A DNA stretch of 64,000 nt from Morella rubra (GCA_003952965.2 CM025856.1:24375614-24439613), one strand, 5' to 3'. Shown: positions 1-14,017, counted from the first letter of the stretch. Notes: generated from the sequence alone by a model not told the origin. Made by a program: numbers and translations.

Positions 1-2520
1 TCGATGTCGTCACGGGACTCAGGGAACCATGTTCTACTTCTTTAGGCGTTCGTTTTCCAGGGGGGAAGCTTCATAGGAAGTCTCATTTGTCTTGCTGTGA
101 GTAGTTTTGAAGATAGTTAGTCTTAGATTTGTTTCGCTAGAACCATCTGAAAGAGATTATACTTCCAGCTTTGATCTAAGTGAGGATATAGAGAGAACGG
201 AAGATTGTCTATTTCGGTAAGATGAGTCACTCATGTAAACGTGGGGGGCTCGCGTGTTCTCAATTATAAGGAGTGAGGCAGGTCACGGTATGGGCTGGTA
301 TCATATCAGCAATTATCACTTGTAGTTCGCTCAATGAAAGAAAAAAGCTTACGTGAGTCAAATGCTTGTAAGAGTCGCATCATTGAGGTATAGTTGTAGC
401 GTTGTCTCTGTAAATAATTAATAATTTTAGTTACTGGATCCTCAATCCACCCTCCAGATCCCCGGTCAGAATCCACCCGATACAAGAAGAATTGTCTTAC
501 ATGCACAGAAGAACGACTTTCATCTAGAGAGACGCACTAGAAAACGGTGAAGCTCTTCATATATGTAAACTCGGGTATCTTAATAAGGGGTTGTCTTCTT
601 CGTATGCAATTTCTTGGGTAATGTACTCTTATTTCTTGTTGTGTTTATTTAACTGAGACATTTTTTTTGTTCGGCTGGTCAAGACGGTCGGATTAATCTT
701 TGTCTACTTATAGAAGGAATATAAGTTCGTGTGGTTCTCAAAGACATGCGAAAATCAGCGGAAGACTTGTATTAAAAGGTTGGTTTGGTAAGAAGTTTCG
801 CAAGTGTCTCTAGATAGTGGCAAGCTGCATATTGGTGCTTGGCTCGATTTCAATTACTCATGGTATAGAGAATGGCGTTGTTTTTTGATGATTGATGTAT
901 CCTCACAGTATGGGTACAGAATTAGGGAAGAGAAATAAATTTAATAGATAAAAATTTTCATTACGCTGTTATTATTGGGGTTATGAATCATATTTTGGAG
1001 GTATACTTATTTTATTATTCTTATTAAATATGTTATAATTAGTTAATAATCACAGATTTCTCAAATAATAATCTTTAGAAGGAAGGATAGATTATTAGAT
1101 ATAAATATTATGATGGATATGCGCGAGTTTTTTATGAGGAAGTGTTGTAATTGTTGTTGTATATATGCAATATTGACCACTCAAATTGTTTATCAGAACA
1201 CACGCTCCTATCAACTCTTCTTATTGTCATGAGTGGGGATAATTGTGTAAATTGTTTTAATATGAGAATAATGAAGCATAGGTGTGTAGGAGCAATTATT
1301 TAAGTTATATTAATGATTTCTATACTTGTATATGGCTTCCTTGTTGCAGGAGTAACGCGGCGCAAGCCGATGGTCGTTACTCGACGTTTGAGCTGTCATA
1401 CTAGAAGCGTAAAAATGAGTCGGACGCTGATAATATAGTTGTACTTATTGTAAGATAGCGTGGGGTGAATAGAGCGCAGGATGGAAGAAATGTGGTGAAT
1501 ACATATTTCTATGGTGTAGGTTAAGTAGTTTCGATAGCGTTATACTGAAATTGTGTTATGTAGTTCATTTGTGTCTTACTAAACTCTTGCGAGCTTTAGA
1601 TATTTCTGATTAATATCGTGCCATCACCTTGGATATTTCCGCTATTAGGATGCTTAGACAGGCAAAAACATTTGTGGGAGAATCGAGAAACATTATCTGA
1701 TTGGTTTGGAGAAATAGCAATTTAGTCTCAGTGCAGAGGTACGTTGATTATGCGTATGTCTCTCTTAACTTCGGAGTACTGCTCTCTGATACGCCTCATG
1801 AAGTCAGAGAACAACAAGCTAAAAGGTTTCACGGTCTCTGATTTGTATGGGTTAATATGTTATGTTTATGATCTGGTTAATTCGGTTCTTGATGAGGGGA
1901 TTGTGCGCGGTCCACAGGTGAATGAATTGTGGGCTGAATATTATTTTATTCTTTGGGTGTATAGGTTCTTTTATTGGTAGGCGTAGGTAGCATTTCAAGC
2001 TTATATTTTTTAAGTTGCGGTGGTCGTGGGCTCCTGCTTATATTTTGGAACATGCATGATTTAGTTATGACATATTATTTAATTTCAAAACAGCACTAAA
2101 TTACTAATATTTCATGATTGAATTAGCATATTTCATATTTAAGTATATCACCACTATTAATGATAAATTTGTGGCTCATTGTTTTCACTATTTATTTTCT
2201 TGTAATAGTGTAAATATTTCCTGTTTAATTATTATTAGAAATGAATACTCCATATTACACTAATCAGTGTTATGAATATGAGTTGAGTGAAATTCTGCAC
2301 ACGTTCAGATCTAATTTCAATATGACAGAGCTCTACATCTGTGTATTAATAAGTGTGAGTAATAAAATGTATGTTTGCCTAATCAACAAAAGTAGTCTGC
2401 CGGCACATAAAATAAATATCATATAATATGCTTTCTCACGCCTTGAAGTACATGAACAGTGAAATTGGGGTCCATAAAAAACCACAGGTGTAATCCTCCA
2501 TTTCCAATTTGATCCCAAAT
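1..2520. other. No gene recognised; scrambled-looking sequence
   Basis: I see no gene here. The longest open frames are under 80 codons, and none resembles a known protein or shows coherent splice sites. No terminal inverted repeats, long terminal repeats or microsatellites stand out. Composition changes from GC-moderate (1-900) to AT-rich (950-1320 and 2050-2430). The sequence lacks the T-rich/A-rich texture typical of the plant intergenic DNA elsewhere in the window. It could be an old degraded retroelement or a poorly corrected stretch of assembly. Confidence 0.4.
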
Positions 2521-4090
2521 CTGTGGGAGAAAATTACAAGAGCTTTCGGCGGCGTAAATTAATCATTCGGCCTCGATAAGATGTCGTTTACTTTTTGAGT
2601 CTTCTGCTTGGCGAGGCTCGGACATATCAAATGTGAGCGAACCCTCAACAAAGGGCGATCGACCTCTTTACGGTTCTTTGGATGGTCCCTTAGCCCATTT
2701 CTGTATACATGGACGTCTGTCATCTGGCAGTGGAGCTACATTGAGACGGCAGGTTTGTAGGTAGTTGTAGTGTGATGTGGGTTTCAGTTTACTTTATCCA
2801 CCGTCATCAAGGCAACAACTTCCCCCCCGTTAGCCATTTTCTTAAACACCTTCGCCGGCCGTGGACTATATTGTCATCGTCCTCAAGCCATTTGGCATCG
2901 GAGGTTCCTCCAATGGGGACTGTCTTTCTGTTAGTGAGGGGGGGATGTAAGAACAATAATACTAATACGGTGTTTATTTGGCAGATTTATAGGCCGAATT
3001 TCTCAACTTGTCGTCTAATTAATAAATCAAATTTTCCACAGGCATACCACTCATGGCGTGGATCTTGTTAATTTTTCTGTAAACAAAAGCAAAACCTGGG
3101 TACGTAATACGTATCCTTGTTAAGACGAGTTGGCTTTTAACCCGAAGATCCATCTGTATAATTCAAAAGGAACTCCACTTCTCAAGGGAGTCGAGCCCGA
3201 AATCCAACTGAACAAAACACTATTCGCCAATGTATTGTGGGCCGGACTTACTAGCAGGCCCATGTTTGCATTTTAGGCAGAATCTTTGTAGCCACTTCTC
3301 TAAAGAAAAAAGAATTAAGACCTTCAACAGAGAAGGGCTGTAGATACCAACTTATCTTTTCAAGTTTTAGGGACTCGAACAAGTAGAGAAACACGTCTGA
3401 ATTTTATTACAAGGAAGGTGGCTAGTGCTTGAGAGGAATGACATACAAACCAAAACAACCCGTCCTATCTCTTCTTTTCCCCACGGGTACTCTGTAAAGG
3501 AACTTTTTCTTCCATGATTTCCCCAAAGCTATCACAAAGCTTCACACATAATCATCCTAATCTACACCAACAATTGAAAAACAATAATAATAATCTTCAC
3601 CAATCAAAGTCCCCTTTTTTTTTCTCTCTTCAGAATATACATGGTTTCTAATTCTAACAGGTCATCTTCTTCTGCTAAAAATTAGAAGAACAAACAGTCA
3701 GGAAATGACAGCCTATACAACTGATTTCTCTTTCCCCTTTGTAATTTGAGTTAAATGTGCAGTCAACTTGAAATGTTTGTTTTCTTTGTTAGGAGGAAAT
3801 CAACACTTCCCTCTTCCAAACATTAAAGCTCCGGTTTCAAGTGCCCTGCCAAACATGAAATGTGTCAAAGTTAGAAGAATGCCAAACAACACCCCGCATT
3901 GATCTCAATCAAACTCCCGCATATTACCGTTTGGTCCCAAATTGTCCATGGCTGAACAAGAATCAAATCCCATCTGGAAAAGACCATGGAGTTCATTGTC
4001 TAGGACAGTCTGCATGTGCAAAAAGATGCTAAATATCAATGTTAACATCAGAAAAGTGATGAGCAGCATCATTTGGATAAGCCAAACTTA
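2521..4090. other. Intergenic, nothing recognised
   Basis: No coding region is supported. The texture becomes ordinary plant intergenic sequence from about 2500 onward. The right end (about 3420-4090) probably contains the promoter of the candidate plus-strand gene that follows, but I could not identify a convincing TATA box or start site. Confidence 0.4.
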
Positions 4091-5620
4091 CCTGAGGCAG
4101 CGAAGGACTGATCAGCGGCGCTGGGTCCTCTGTTTCTTCTTCTCTCTTCTCCCTCTCTTGGCATTATCTTGTTCTTTTTCGCAATTTTCCTGTTTAAGGT
4201 TTTTTTTTTTTTACATGTATCTCTTTTGATTTCAGTTGGGTTTCATTGATTTTGCAGGTAAGCTTTTTCGATTTCAGTTGGGTTTCTCCCGTGCTGCTTG
4301 CGTATTTGGTCCTACGGAACATGGCGATCAAGCTGAAATCCTCTGATTGTATCACTTCAATTCTAGAATCATTTCTTCCGTGATTATCCACTCCGGATCA
4401 CACCAGTCGGTTGTAATTTTTTCTTTGGTGATGTAAAGTCTGATTTTTTCTGGGTATTGGTTGGGATTTTAAGTAAGCGTTTTTGTATTGTTTTTTGAAG
4501 GTTTTGGCTTGTGAGTTTTTGGTGCTGTGTTCTAGGTTTGTTGCTTATTGCTGGGGAAGTTTGTGTGATGTGTTTGGTTTGTGGTTAATTAGGGTTTTGG
4601 GTGGGTCGATTAATGGTGGTAGATTTTTTTGTCTCAGTTTTGGATTTTCTTTGGGGTATTTTGGGATTTGTGGCCATAAGTTAGTTTTCTTTGAAGGAGA
4701 AGTTTGGTTTGTTGTTTTAGTAGCTGTCGTTGGGTGGTTATTTAACTTGGATGATGCGGTTTTTTAATTATGTGCGTCTATGAATTGTTTTAAGCTAATG
4801 TAATTCTTGCTTGAGCTCATGGATTTACGAAGGGGATTCAGATATTTGGGGGACTATTATGTGAAGAGGATGAAGAATTTGTTTTGTATACGTTCTGAAG
4901 TATAGTTAGTTGTCAAACACATGCACTTGCATTTATTTATTTATTTGGCTCAAGTCTCTCCTCTCTCCAATGAAGAAAATCTGGGATCGGCTGCAGTCGA
5001 GCCACAGAAAGCTTAATTACCTATGCTAGCTCTCATCCTCTCTGCTCAGTTTATATTAGCTAGGTTTCCATCTATCATGCCTGTGATTTTGCTCTGTCAC
5101 TGAAATTTACAGATATATTTCTTATTATTTGTTACGATTAACGTCCATTATGCATCATATTTGCTTTTCTCAACAACAGCAATTTGCATTTTCTGGTCTG
5201 GGTTTGAAAATTAGCTTATATTAGAAACAGTTCTCAATTGGGTTTGCTTGTCGGCATACATGTTCTGTTCAATCTCATTGTTCGCTTAAAGCCTCTCATC
5301 TCAATCCCCTTCCCTCCTTCCCTACCTCCGTGGTGAACTTTTATTTGTAAATTTATCTGCAGGTAGGGGAATATACATATTGTACAAGGACGTGAAGTCC
5401 TGCCCATGTGAAGATGTGCAGGTTCTATGGTCAATATTGGTCGAGTCCCGAACTTTGCCTCCCCTGCCATCAACATGAGGATGATCAGTCCCTCTTGGCT
5501 TATAGGATAAACATATGAAAGAGGACGATGATGGTTCTCCATATATGTACATGAATTCTACATACATATTCTTGTGTTTGTTGTAAAATATTATCAATCA
5601 ATAAATGAAGTATATTTTGT
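4091..5620 (+). other. Candidate small-protein gene: leader, intron and terminal exon
   Basis: The layout resembles a small plus-strand plant gene. A CT-rich leader-like segment (about 4120-4260) contains a repeated phrase, and a TG-rich intron-like stretch (about 4430-4790) follows. A pyrimidine tract lies at 4955-4970 directly before ATGAAGAAAATCTGG (4971). A terminal coding exon then starts after a CTGCAG acceptor at 5363, and an AATAAA-type signal sits near 5599. I cannot connect the first exon to the last with confidence, because the 4971 frame reads MKKIWDRLQSSHRK and stops after a few more codons with no good donor. Alternative small frames begin at 4321 and about 4820. The gene may be intact with an exon I missed, or it may be decayed. 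Confidence 0.35.
5363..5478 (+). CDS. Terminal exon of a small cysteine-containing protein (partial)
   Basis: After the acceptor CTGCAG (to 5362) a frame opens at 5365 and ends with TGA at 5476-5478, giving about 37 codons. It contains the run LYKDVKSCPCEDVQVLWSIL, followed by a short Ser/Pro-rich tail. The spacing of Asp, Val, two Cys, Glu-Asp-Val and Trp, with an in-frame stop and a downstream AATAAA-like signal, looks like conserved protein rather than chance. I have an impression of similar C-termini in short uncharacterised plant proteins but cannot name the family, and I assign no function. No signal peptide or membrane segment is visible in this part. The 5' exons are uncertain. Confidence 0.4.
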
Positions 5621-5639
5621 TTTATTATTTTTGTTCTTT

Positions 5640-8600
5640 AAGTTTTTACATCTAATTAATTATGATTATTAAAATAAATTACCGATTAAAAAAATTTAGG
5701 AATTGGGAAAAAAAAAAAAGCTGCAAACCTTAATAGCAGGGTCGGTGAGCTGTATGGTGGAACATAGATCTTTGGGGTGTGTACTGGGGGGATACTGGGC
5801 CACTGGCTCACCTATTGAGAATATATGCGGGCATGACGCGTGTAAACGGTGAGAGGTCTATAGCGAGGGAGCTCACTTCGCGCTCCATAGGGCGACCAGA
5901 CATCGACGAAGAAGACTCTACTAGATATGAGAATGCATCCATCTGAAAGTTGAAGTCTGTTATTGGTATCCTACACTCAGGGTTTAGACGCAACTCTAGA
6001 GCTGAGGTGAATTGACGTGCTATGCTATATGATCGATGTCTCTCACAAAAGGGGAATCTCAGAGACGATAATGGATTGATTGATCGACCAAGCTGCGAAT
6101 AGCGATATCCATCACTGAACTCAGGACCGCGGTAATCAATCCTTAACTTTTTGACAGAATCTGTTTCTCATGCTTAAAAAATAGTTCTAGGCTTGTGCGA
6201 TATGGGTTATACAGTGCGAGGCGAAGTTTTTTCTTACTATACAGCGGTTTCCCGATCGTCATATATAGGGTGATTTTTTTTTAAGTGTAAGATAGACACA
6301 CTAAATCTTAGTGTATATTTAATGAGATTATATATGCTGGATAGTTATTTTAAATACTTTGATGATACTCACTATATCCTCGAACTACTATCTTAGTTCG
6401 AAGACCTATGTATCTCACGATGATCGATTGTTCGAGTTGTTTGAGTTAACCATTTCTGATTTTTCTACATATTGTTTAGACGGAAATAGTTCCAGTAGAT
6501 GATAAGTGGTTTATTCCTTGGATCTATTGAATCTGAATAGATATAGAAAAAAAATAGTTTATGACGAATACATATATCCAAATAACACATAACGGGGTAT
6601 AGGAAAGAGTGATATCATTTCTCACTGTAAAAACATAGTCTTAGATTCCGATTCTTCAACCTCAGTCATCGGATGTACCGAAGCATCTACTGGAGGTCAT
6701 TGAAGCTCTAAAGATTATACTGAAAGTCGAAAAGTATCTTAAGGAACTCAGTACCATATCAAAATCTACGATAATGAGTAGAAGTAATGGTCTATCTCAT
6801 GTCGATATAGGTATTTTAGGAGATATTAGACAATAATATTATATTGATTTTCATAAATTAGAAGTCCCACAATGATCCCTATTAATGCACAGACTAAGAT
6901 GAAAAGGAAACATCGTGTTATACGATCTTACATAGTGAGGAGCTGTTCGCATATTGGAGGATCTCGATTTTATACACATAGAATCAGGATCTGATAAAAC
7001 TCGGTTAAATACAAGAGCATCTGGTCATCAATAAAAGGGTTATGATGCATCGAAGATGCTTTTTTTGGGATACATTACTACTCTGATCGCATTTGAGGTA
7101 TGATCGCTATCAGGGAGGATGTAAGATTAATTGAAGGTGATCCTAAACGCTCGTTTAAAAGCTTCGGGGATAATAGTAAGCGTCATCTCATATAGCGGGT
7201 TCTCAGAACGTTTGGTCTGTTGCAGTACGACTCGAACGCGATAAGTTTGTCGGTTGTTTTTATGTGCCAATAATCATATGTAGCATGGTCACCGACGCCG
7301 TATAGACTGAAGTATGACGCCTTATTGATCTTCCTAAGTATGAGAGTGGTCGGTATGCCAACTAATCAAGCGAGTAAATAGCTCGTGTAAAACGATCACA
7401 TTGCTCACTCCACAAGTACACGAAAGTTAGTTGCAGACGATTTAATGTTATGTTCTTTCTATACAATTCTAAGATTATTTTTCTTAATAATTAAGGATAA
7501 TTACGTATTCTATATCATATATATATCAACTTTATGTTTAAAATTTGAGCACTTACCCGGGCTCTTTGTCTCAATCCTTGTCAGCTAAAGGGAGGTAATA
7601 CTATAACTGATTATCTTTTTATTATTGATTATAGTTTTTTTTACCACAACATAAAGAATATATATGTAGGAATTATGTAAATATATGGAGAAGCCATCAT
7701 GGTCTCTTTCTATAAGTTTATCTATAGGCCCCAAGAGGGATGATCACTCTATGATTTGATGGCAGGGGAGAGCGGAGTTTTCGGGTCGACAGTCATTGAC
7801 CATAGAATGCACAATTTAATGGGGAGGACTTTCACGTCTCTGTAATATGTTAGATTCCTTACTGCGATAATTTTCAATGATCTCACAGGCTCAAAGAGGA
7901 TAGGGGAAGGAGGGAGGGGATTGAGATGATGAGGTTTTAAGCGATGAATTGGCAGATTAGAACAGGAAAAGATTATGCAGATACCAGCAGTACCATCATA
8001 GCAATTGATAAGACACATGCATTGCTAGATATTGATCTCTGATTTAGATCATACTACTATTAAACATTGGTGGTGAACAGGAAAATGGGTTTTGCTAGCC
8101 TCGCTTGAGAAATAGCACTATGAATTTTGTCGCTAAATGGGACCTAGTGACTTGTAAAAATAATTAAAGTATATGATATGTTGAGCCATCTGAGCCTTCG
8201 GGGCTCTTACTATGAATGGTATTTCTAATGCTGATCTTAAGATCAGAGGGCAATGTTACGCTCGCGCACACACCAACTCAGAGTAAATGATACATAGAAT
8301 ATAGCTTTGAGTTTTGTTATTAATACGGTTCACTTAGTTTTCTGTGGCTTCGTTTCAGCACGCCAGAATCCACAGAATTTATTTCGTCATTGGAGCGACG
8401 GAGTAGTAGTTTGTAGCTGATAAATAATCAATGCTTATTGGTTGTCGAGTGTTTTCGATCAAACTAACTAATATACTCTTCTTAACACGTAATATAAACA
8501 ACTCTATGCTTTAATACTTTAGGACATGCTAGTTCAGAAAACATTAGTTCTCTAACTCTCAGAATAGTCATCCGTTACTGACTCACGAGACTCGATACAG

Positions 8601-10740
8601 ATCCTAATACGTCTCAAAGAATCTTTCGGCCATACGCAGAAACAAGATATATATAATAACAATAGCTATTCACAAACTTTTAGTCGATGACAGATTAATG
8701 GCTGCTTAGAAGCAGAGACAAGAGGAGAGAAACTTCATACTATGAAAGAAAGATAACCATATTATATTCATCAGACTACGCATACTACCATACTGACCTC
8801 AAATTAGAAAATATCCAGTAACCGTAGCAAAAAATACCAACATTCTGAATGTGTAGGACTGCCTGACAGGTTGGAAGATCTGAATCTTGGACCAAAATAA
8901 CGAGAACAGTCACACAAAACTCCAGTTTAGTATACACTTATATGATACGCACTATGTGCATCATGGGCTAAAATCTTGATAAAAACAGAGTATACGCGCA
9001 TAGAATATTACTGAAGGATCCATCACAGCATTAACAGAAGAAATGTAAATATTTAGTCTGGCGAGTACGAATATCGCACTTCTGTTAGTGGCGATACGCG
9101 ATGAGATAATCAGAGAAATTAGGCGCAGATAATATGGAATTTGTAGTTTGGGGCGTATAAGAGTTACGAGTATCATGCTATGCGACACATAGACCCTCAA
9201 GTTGGTGGAGGGGAGACGATGTGATTGGGTGCGCGTGATCGTAGATCTGCACGCGATGAATACTCCCTGACCACGCACGAGACATTTTTAAGGCTGACAA
9301 TTGGCGTAAACACAAAACTGGAAGATCAGAGCACAATTTGAAGAAGAAAAAATTCTTCCTTAAAGCAAGACACTTCGCGAAGAATACATAGCATATACCG
9401 AGAAAGGCTCGCGGCACTGTGACAAAGAGCAGGCATTTAAGAGGCAGCGACGCAAGTTTTGCAAGACACAGAAGGAACGGGGGAGATGGGTTGCATCTAG
9501 ATACACAGATGGGATTGTGCTGTTGACTTGTAAATTTGATTTTAGGGTCGTCCGCTGATTATCGCCATTAGAGACTGGGGGGTAAGGCGGATTGGGGAGA
9601 GATATAATCTTGGTGAGATAACCATGGAAGGTGTACCTGCGAAAATTCTCAGCTGTTGTGGGCGGATCGCTTTTATTAAGAAGAGACAAGGGGAGGGAGG
9701 GGGGGAGGAGGAGGAACGCGAAGAATTACGAGATAATGATCTAATGAGCTGCCATTATTGATATTAAAGGTTGTTTTATAGGAAACACGCTACTCTGAGG
9801 AAATGCTTGAACATATTAACTCTCATTTTAATTATAAGATACATTAACTCTCTCAAGTATAACCAATCCTTTTATTTATGGCAGGTAGGAATTTTGTTGG
9901 TTACTCGTGATATTTTACATTCCTTAAGGCTAATGTATCTCGAGAATACTATGTGTCGTAGATAGATAATATAAACTCTTCAATTTTGTTATAATCTCAC
10001 TCAATGGTCACTGTAGATAGCCTAACAAATAACTAACTCTTTCAGTTAGAACACAATTACATAAAATCGCATCTATATACTATCTCATTAAACTTCCAAA
10101 CAATGTAATAGATAGCCTTGCTCCAGAAAAGACTGGTGGAATGGGACTCTGTAGCAAGAATAATCTCTAATACTAGTTATAACTAAGGAGAAAATGTAGA
10201 ATCAATAATTCCAAACTAAGTAGATATATCATGTTGTGAGAGTTCGAAACAGCGGATGATTAAGAGAACTTGAGAATCAGAAAAGGGAACACCGAGAAGG
10301 TACGTTAGGAGAGGTTAAAAGTAGACGGTTGTTGGCACCCAAATGACGAAAATGGCTGATTTTCCGATTGCAGACAGATCCATAGGGCTGCAACAAGAAA
10401 TAGGGAATCAAGTATCGATAAAAATTAGGTGTGCAGCATGACTTAAATAGAACTCCGGACAAGACGGCTTTGTACAAAGACAAAAAAGATACTGAGTCTC
10501 TAATTTGGTCATGCATCAGCACTCACAAGTTGGGTCTAGCAAAGCTTTAAGTGGCTGTCTACAGCCGATATGTCCAATTTCGCCTAATCAAGGCATTAGT
10601 GTATATAATGAAGTGAAGGCCGTCGCAACTCAGGCCTCCCCATGTACTCCACTGAATTACTTTAACTGTCTCTGTTATATAAGCAGAGATTGTACTCTAT
10701 CGTAAGATAATAACCTTAGCAAGTTTTGATCAATTCAATG
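5640..10740. other. No gene recognised; long scrambled-looking stretch
   Basis: Over 5 kb without a credible exon, transposon terminus or repeat. The open frames are short (at most about 110 codons), occur on both strands and resemble nothing known. There is no bias in codon use, and the microsatellites and homopolymer runs common elsewhere in the window are scarce. It resembles the sequence at 1-2500 and differs from the ordinary flanks at 2500-5640 and after 10740. Either a heavily decayed retroelement or a badly corrected assembly segment would explain it; the sequence alone does not decide. Confidence 0.4.
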
Positions 10741-13324
10741 CCTCATAGGTAAAAAAAAAAGAAGATGGATAGAGATATGCTTCCACATTGTAGTAAAAGT
10801 TAATATGTTTAAATGCTTTTTACACTCAAACGAAAGTGTATAAATTTTACAAGATATAGATGCATTTTTTAGGACTAAATCCAAATGATTCCATCTTAGC
10901 ATATGATATCCAGCTAAAATCTAATTCTAAATTTTAACAAAGTGAAGAACAAATAAAATTATGTATTAAAAGGAATAAAATAGTACTCCGGGTGATAAAG
11001 TACATTAAGTACAAAGACAAATTATCCTCCTTTATTTTCACTTGTTTTTTTTGATTTTTTTTTTATGTGGTATTCACTCGGGAGCACGGATAAGATTTTC
11101 CGATGCATGCGTTTTATTGTGTATTCATACAGAAGCTGCTCAACCATTCAATAAGCAAGCTCATAAAATGGTGATTGATTTTATTTGAAGCAATCTACGT
11201 GAGATGTTTACGAAGCAAGACTTGATTGAGAAGGATCACATCAAGCTTCAAGCAATGAATATGGAATGAAGAACTGGCTAGTGAAGTTCTAATGAAGGTA
11301 AAGACAGGTCTTGAAGTTTTGAATCAAAGGCCCAACAACTCCAAGAACCAGAGGGAAATGGGAGTTTCAGAAACCCTTCTGAGACATTCTCAGATGGGTA
11401 CCGAAAGAAGAAAAGAAAGCATCAAATTTTCATTTCAATTGTGCAAGAAAAGAAATGGGACAGAGTTTGGCACTGTTCTCTGAATTGGGTATTTAATAGT
11501 ACCATCAAGAGCATCAAGTGCTCGCTTAAATTGGACAGGCGAAACCAAATTCACAATTGACAACTTAGTTAAATGGGGCATGGGAAGCATCAAATTCCAA
11601 CCTTTATAGATCACAGACTAAAGTAACGAGCTATCAGGCTAGAGAGAGAGAGAGAGAGAGAGGGAAATCCAGACGATAGAAAGAGGCTTTTGCTTACCTG
11701 CCCAAGCTGACGAGTGACATGTAAGATTTTAAAAGACGAATTACTGCCAACTGCTCTTAGTTGTTGGTGAATTATTACAGCACCTAATCACTTATCCGTC
11801 CACACTTTACTCTTGAGTCTTGTAATTTATCTCTTTTGTTTTCATCGATTATAATATTATTACTTTGAATTTTTACCATTTTTAATTTTTCCTTCTCAGA
11901 GGAGATTGGAGTCTTTGGAGAAGTACTTCACTTCAAGACCAAGCTTGCTCGCTTGCTTCTTCGACATGGTACTTTTTTACTGACACACTTGCCAACTATT
12001 CCAACAGATCTCTCTCTCTCTCTCTTATTTTTTTTTTTTTTTTCTCTTCTGAGTATTCTAAACAGACCTCTCTCTTTGCTGTTACACACTCATTTTTCTC
12101 AGTGCCAACTAACCCCCCTTCCCTTTTTTATTTATTTTTTATTTTTTATACATCCCCTGCCCTTTTTATTGGGAACACGCATTATGCATCTGACCTCCAT
12201 CATCCTCCATGAGGACCACTATCCATCACCGGAATTCCAAGTTCTTTCTTCTTGAGCATTCAACATGTGAGACTACAAAACCACACCTCTATCTACCTCT
12301 TGTATTTTTGCAAATAGTTTCTCTATTTCTTTCTTCTTCTTCGTCTTGTCTTTTTGTTCTTAAATAAAAGACACTTCTTTTTTTCTTCAGTTCCACTTAT
12401 TAATCGATTTAGAGCAATATTCCATTCCCTGTAAAAAGGGAAAAAAACAAAAAACTGAGACAATTCTAAGAGCAAAAGTGAAGGTCTGAAGTTTGATGAG
12501 CTATTTGGACAGCTGTATGGTTGTGATTGGACAGGTCGGAGTGAATAATGTGGTGCGGGACAGGATATGACTTCCTCCTGGTTTTGTTGATATATATAAA
12601 ATATCGTGTGCCAGCAATCTTTCTCTTTTTACTTTGGGGGAAGCTTTGGGTCTCAGGAACATAAGGAATAATGGAATCTAATCATCAAATTTACCTCCTT
12701 GTCATTGTACGGGTTCCAGCTGTATCTGTGCGTTGCCTGTTCAAAGCCTCCAGCCAACCAACCCAGTCAAACCAAATTATCTGGTCAACCTTTGGTCCGG
12801 TTGTGATCTCGCTGGAAAAAATCAAACTATTCCGAAATTAACGGCTAATTTTCTCCCAACTCCCGGTTATTATCCAGTGCACGACTCCACACTGTAGAAA
12901 TGATTCAATCTCCTTCGAAAAAGTAAATGACATCCGTACGTTTTAAAACAATAAAAAAAAACTAATAAGTTATGCTAAGAAAAAAAAAACCAAGAAGTTA
13001 GTTTTTTTTTTTTTTTTTTATAAGTAACCAAGAAGTTAGTTATTATATCTTTTCTCACACTTTTACGAAATAGTATTATTATTATTTTTTCTCTTATTTT
13101 GATTTGACACTGATTCGTATACCAATGGCATCTGATGGTACTAAACATTAATTATCAAGTAATTAAGCTAATGAAGCTTCCTGTTAAGGCTTTAAAAATT
13201 GAACATAACTACTCAGCCATTTTAGTGAGCTCAAGATTTTTGTAATTTTTTTTAAAATTATAACATGTAATTTAATAAAAAATTTATAATATTTAATATT
13301 ATTTATATAAAATTTTAAATAATT
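10741..13324. other. Intergenic DNA with microsatellites
   Basis: Ordinary AT-rich plant intergenic sequence. It holds an (AG)n microsatellite at about 11641-11662, CT-rich runs at about 12007-12055 and several long A or T runs (12950-13020). The frame at 11953-12255 is a translation of the CT/T-rich runs. No exon, terminal repeat or RNA gene is supported. Confidence 0.5.
11641..11662. repeat. (AG)n microsatellite
   Basis: An uninterrupted run of about eleven AG units in intergenic DNA. Confidence 0.9.
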
Positions 13325-13333
13325 TTATAATAA

Positions 13334-14017
13334 GGGGAAAATACACTTTTCACCCACAAACTACCGGAGTAGTGACACATTGCACCAAACTACCATCTTT
13401 AAGACATTGCACAAAACTACCAATGTTATACATTTTGCACCTAAACTACCACTTTGACACATTACACCCTCACTACTATATTAAATTTTTGCACCCTCCA
13501 TTTGACAATCCCCTTGAGAAATTAATGAATTGACAACAATATCTAAGGGCATTATCGTCATTTTAGTTTGAAAATTGGGGAAAATACACTTGATATATTT
13601 TAATTTGCACCCTAAACTACCAATTTTGACACATTGCACAACTACCAATTTTTAACACTTTGTTTATCAAATTTTCAAACTAAAATGACGATAATGCCCT
13701 TAGATATTGTTGTCAATTCATTAATTTCTCAAGGGTATTATGTCAAAAAGGGTGCAAAGTGTTTAACAGTTGAAGGGTGTAATGTGTCAAAGTGGGTAGT
13801 TTAGGGTGCAAAATGTATAACATTGGTAGTTTGAGGGTGTTGTCTTAAAGATGGTAGTTTGGGGTGCAATGTGTCACTACTCCGGTAGTTTGTGGGTGAA
13901 AAGTGTATTTTCCCAAAATTTGATAAAGGGCAAAGTGTTAAAATTGTCAATGTGTCAAAATTGGTATTTTAGGGTGCAAAGTGTAAAATATGGTAGTTCA
14001 TAAAAGTGTATTTTCCC
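13334..14017. mobile_element. Mutator-like inverted-repeat MITE, compound
   Basis: Both ends read GGGGAAAATACAC inward, and the right end is the reverse complement of the left. A perfect 9-bp direct repeat TTATAATAA flanks the element (13325-13333 and 14018-14026), the length expected of Mutator-type transposition. The element is 684 bp and carries no coding sequence, so it is non-autonomous. The arms are interleaved. Segment A (13334-13576) pairs with A' (about 13668-13912), while B (13577-13667) pairs with B' (about 13917-14017). Each arm repeats phrases such as ACTACC and GACACATTGCACC. This suggests a second copy inserted into, or recombined with, the first. Related copies occur at 47390-47800, 58100-58412 and 62814-63554. 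Confidence 0.85.

Noticed and set aside
4483..4767. 94-codon plus-strand ORF
   Set aside because: It translates T/G-rich intron-like sequence into Phe/Leu/Gly/Val runs with no domain.
11953..12255. 100-codon plus-strand ORF
   Set aside because: It is a product of CT and T runs (Leu/Phe/Ser tracts).
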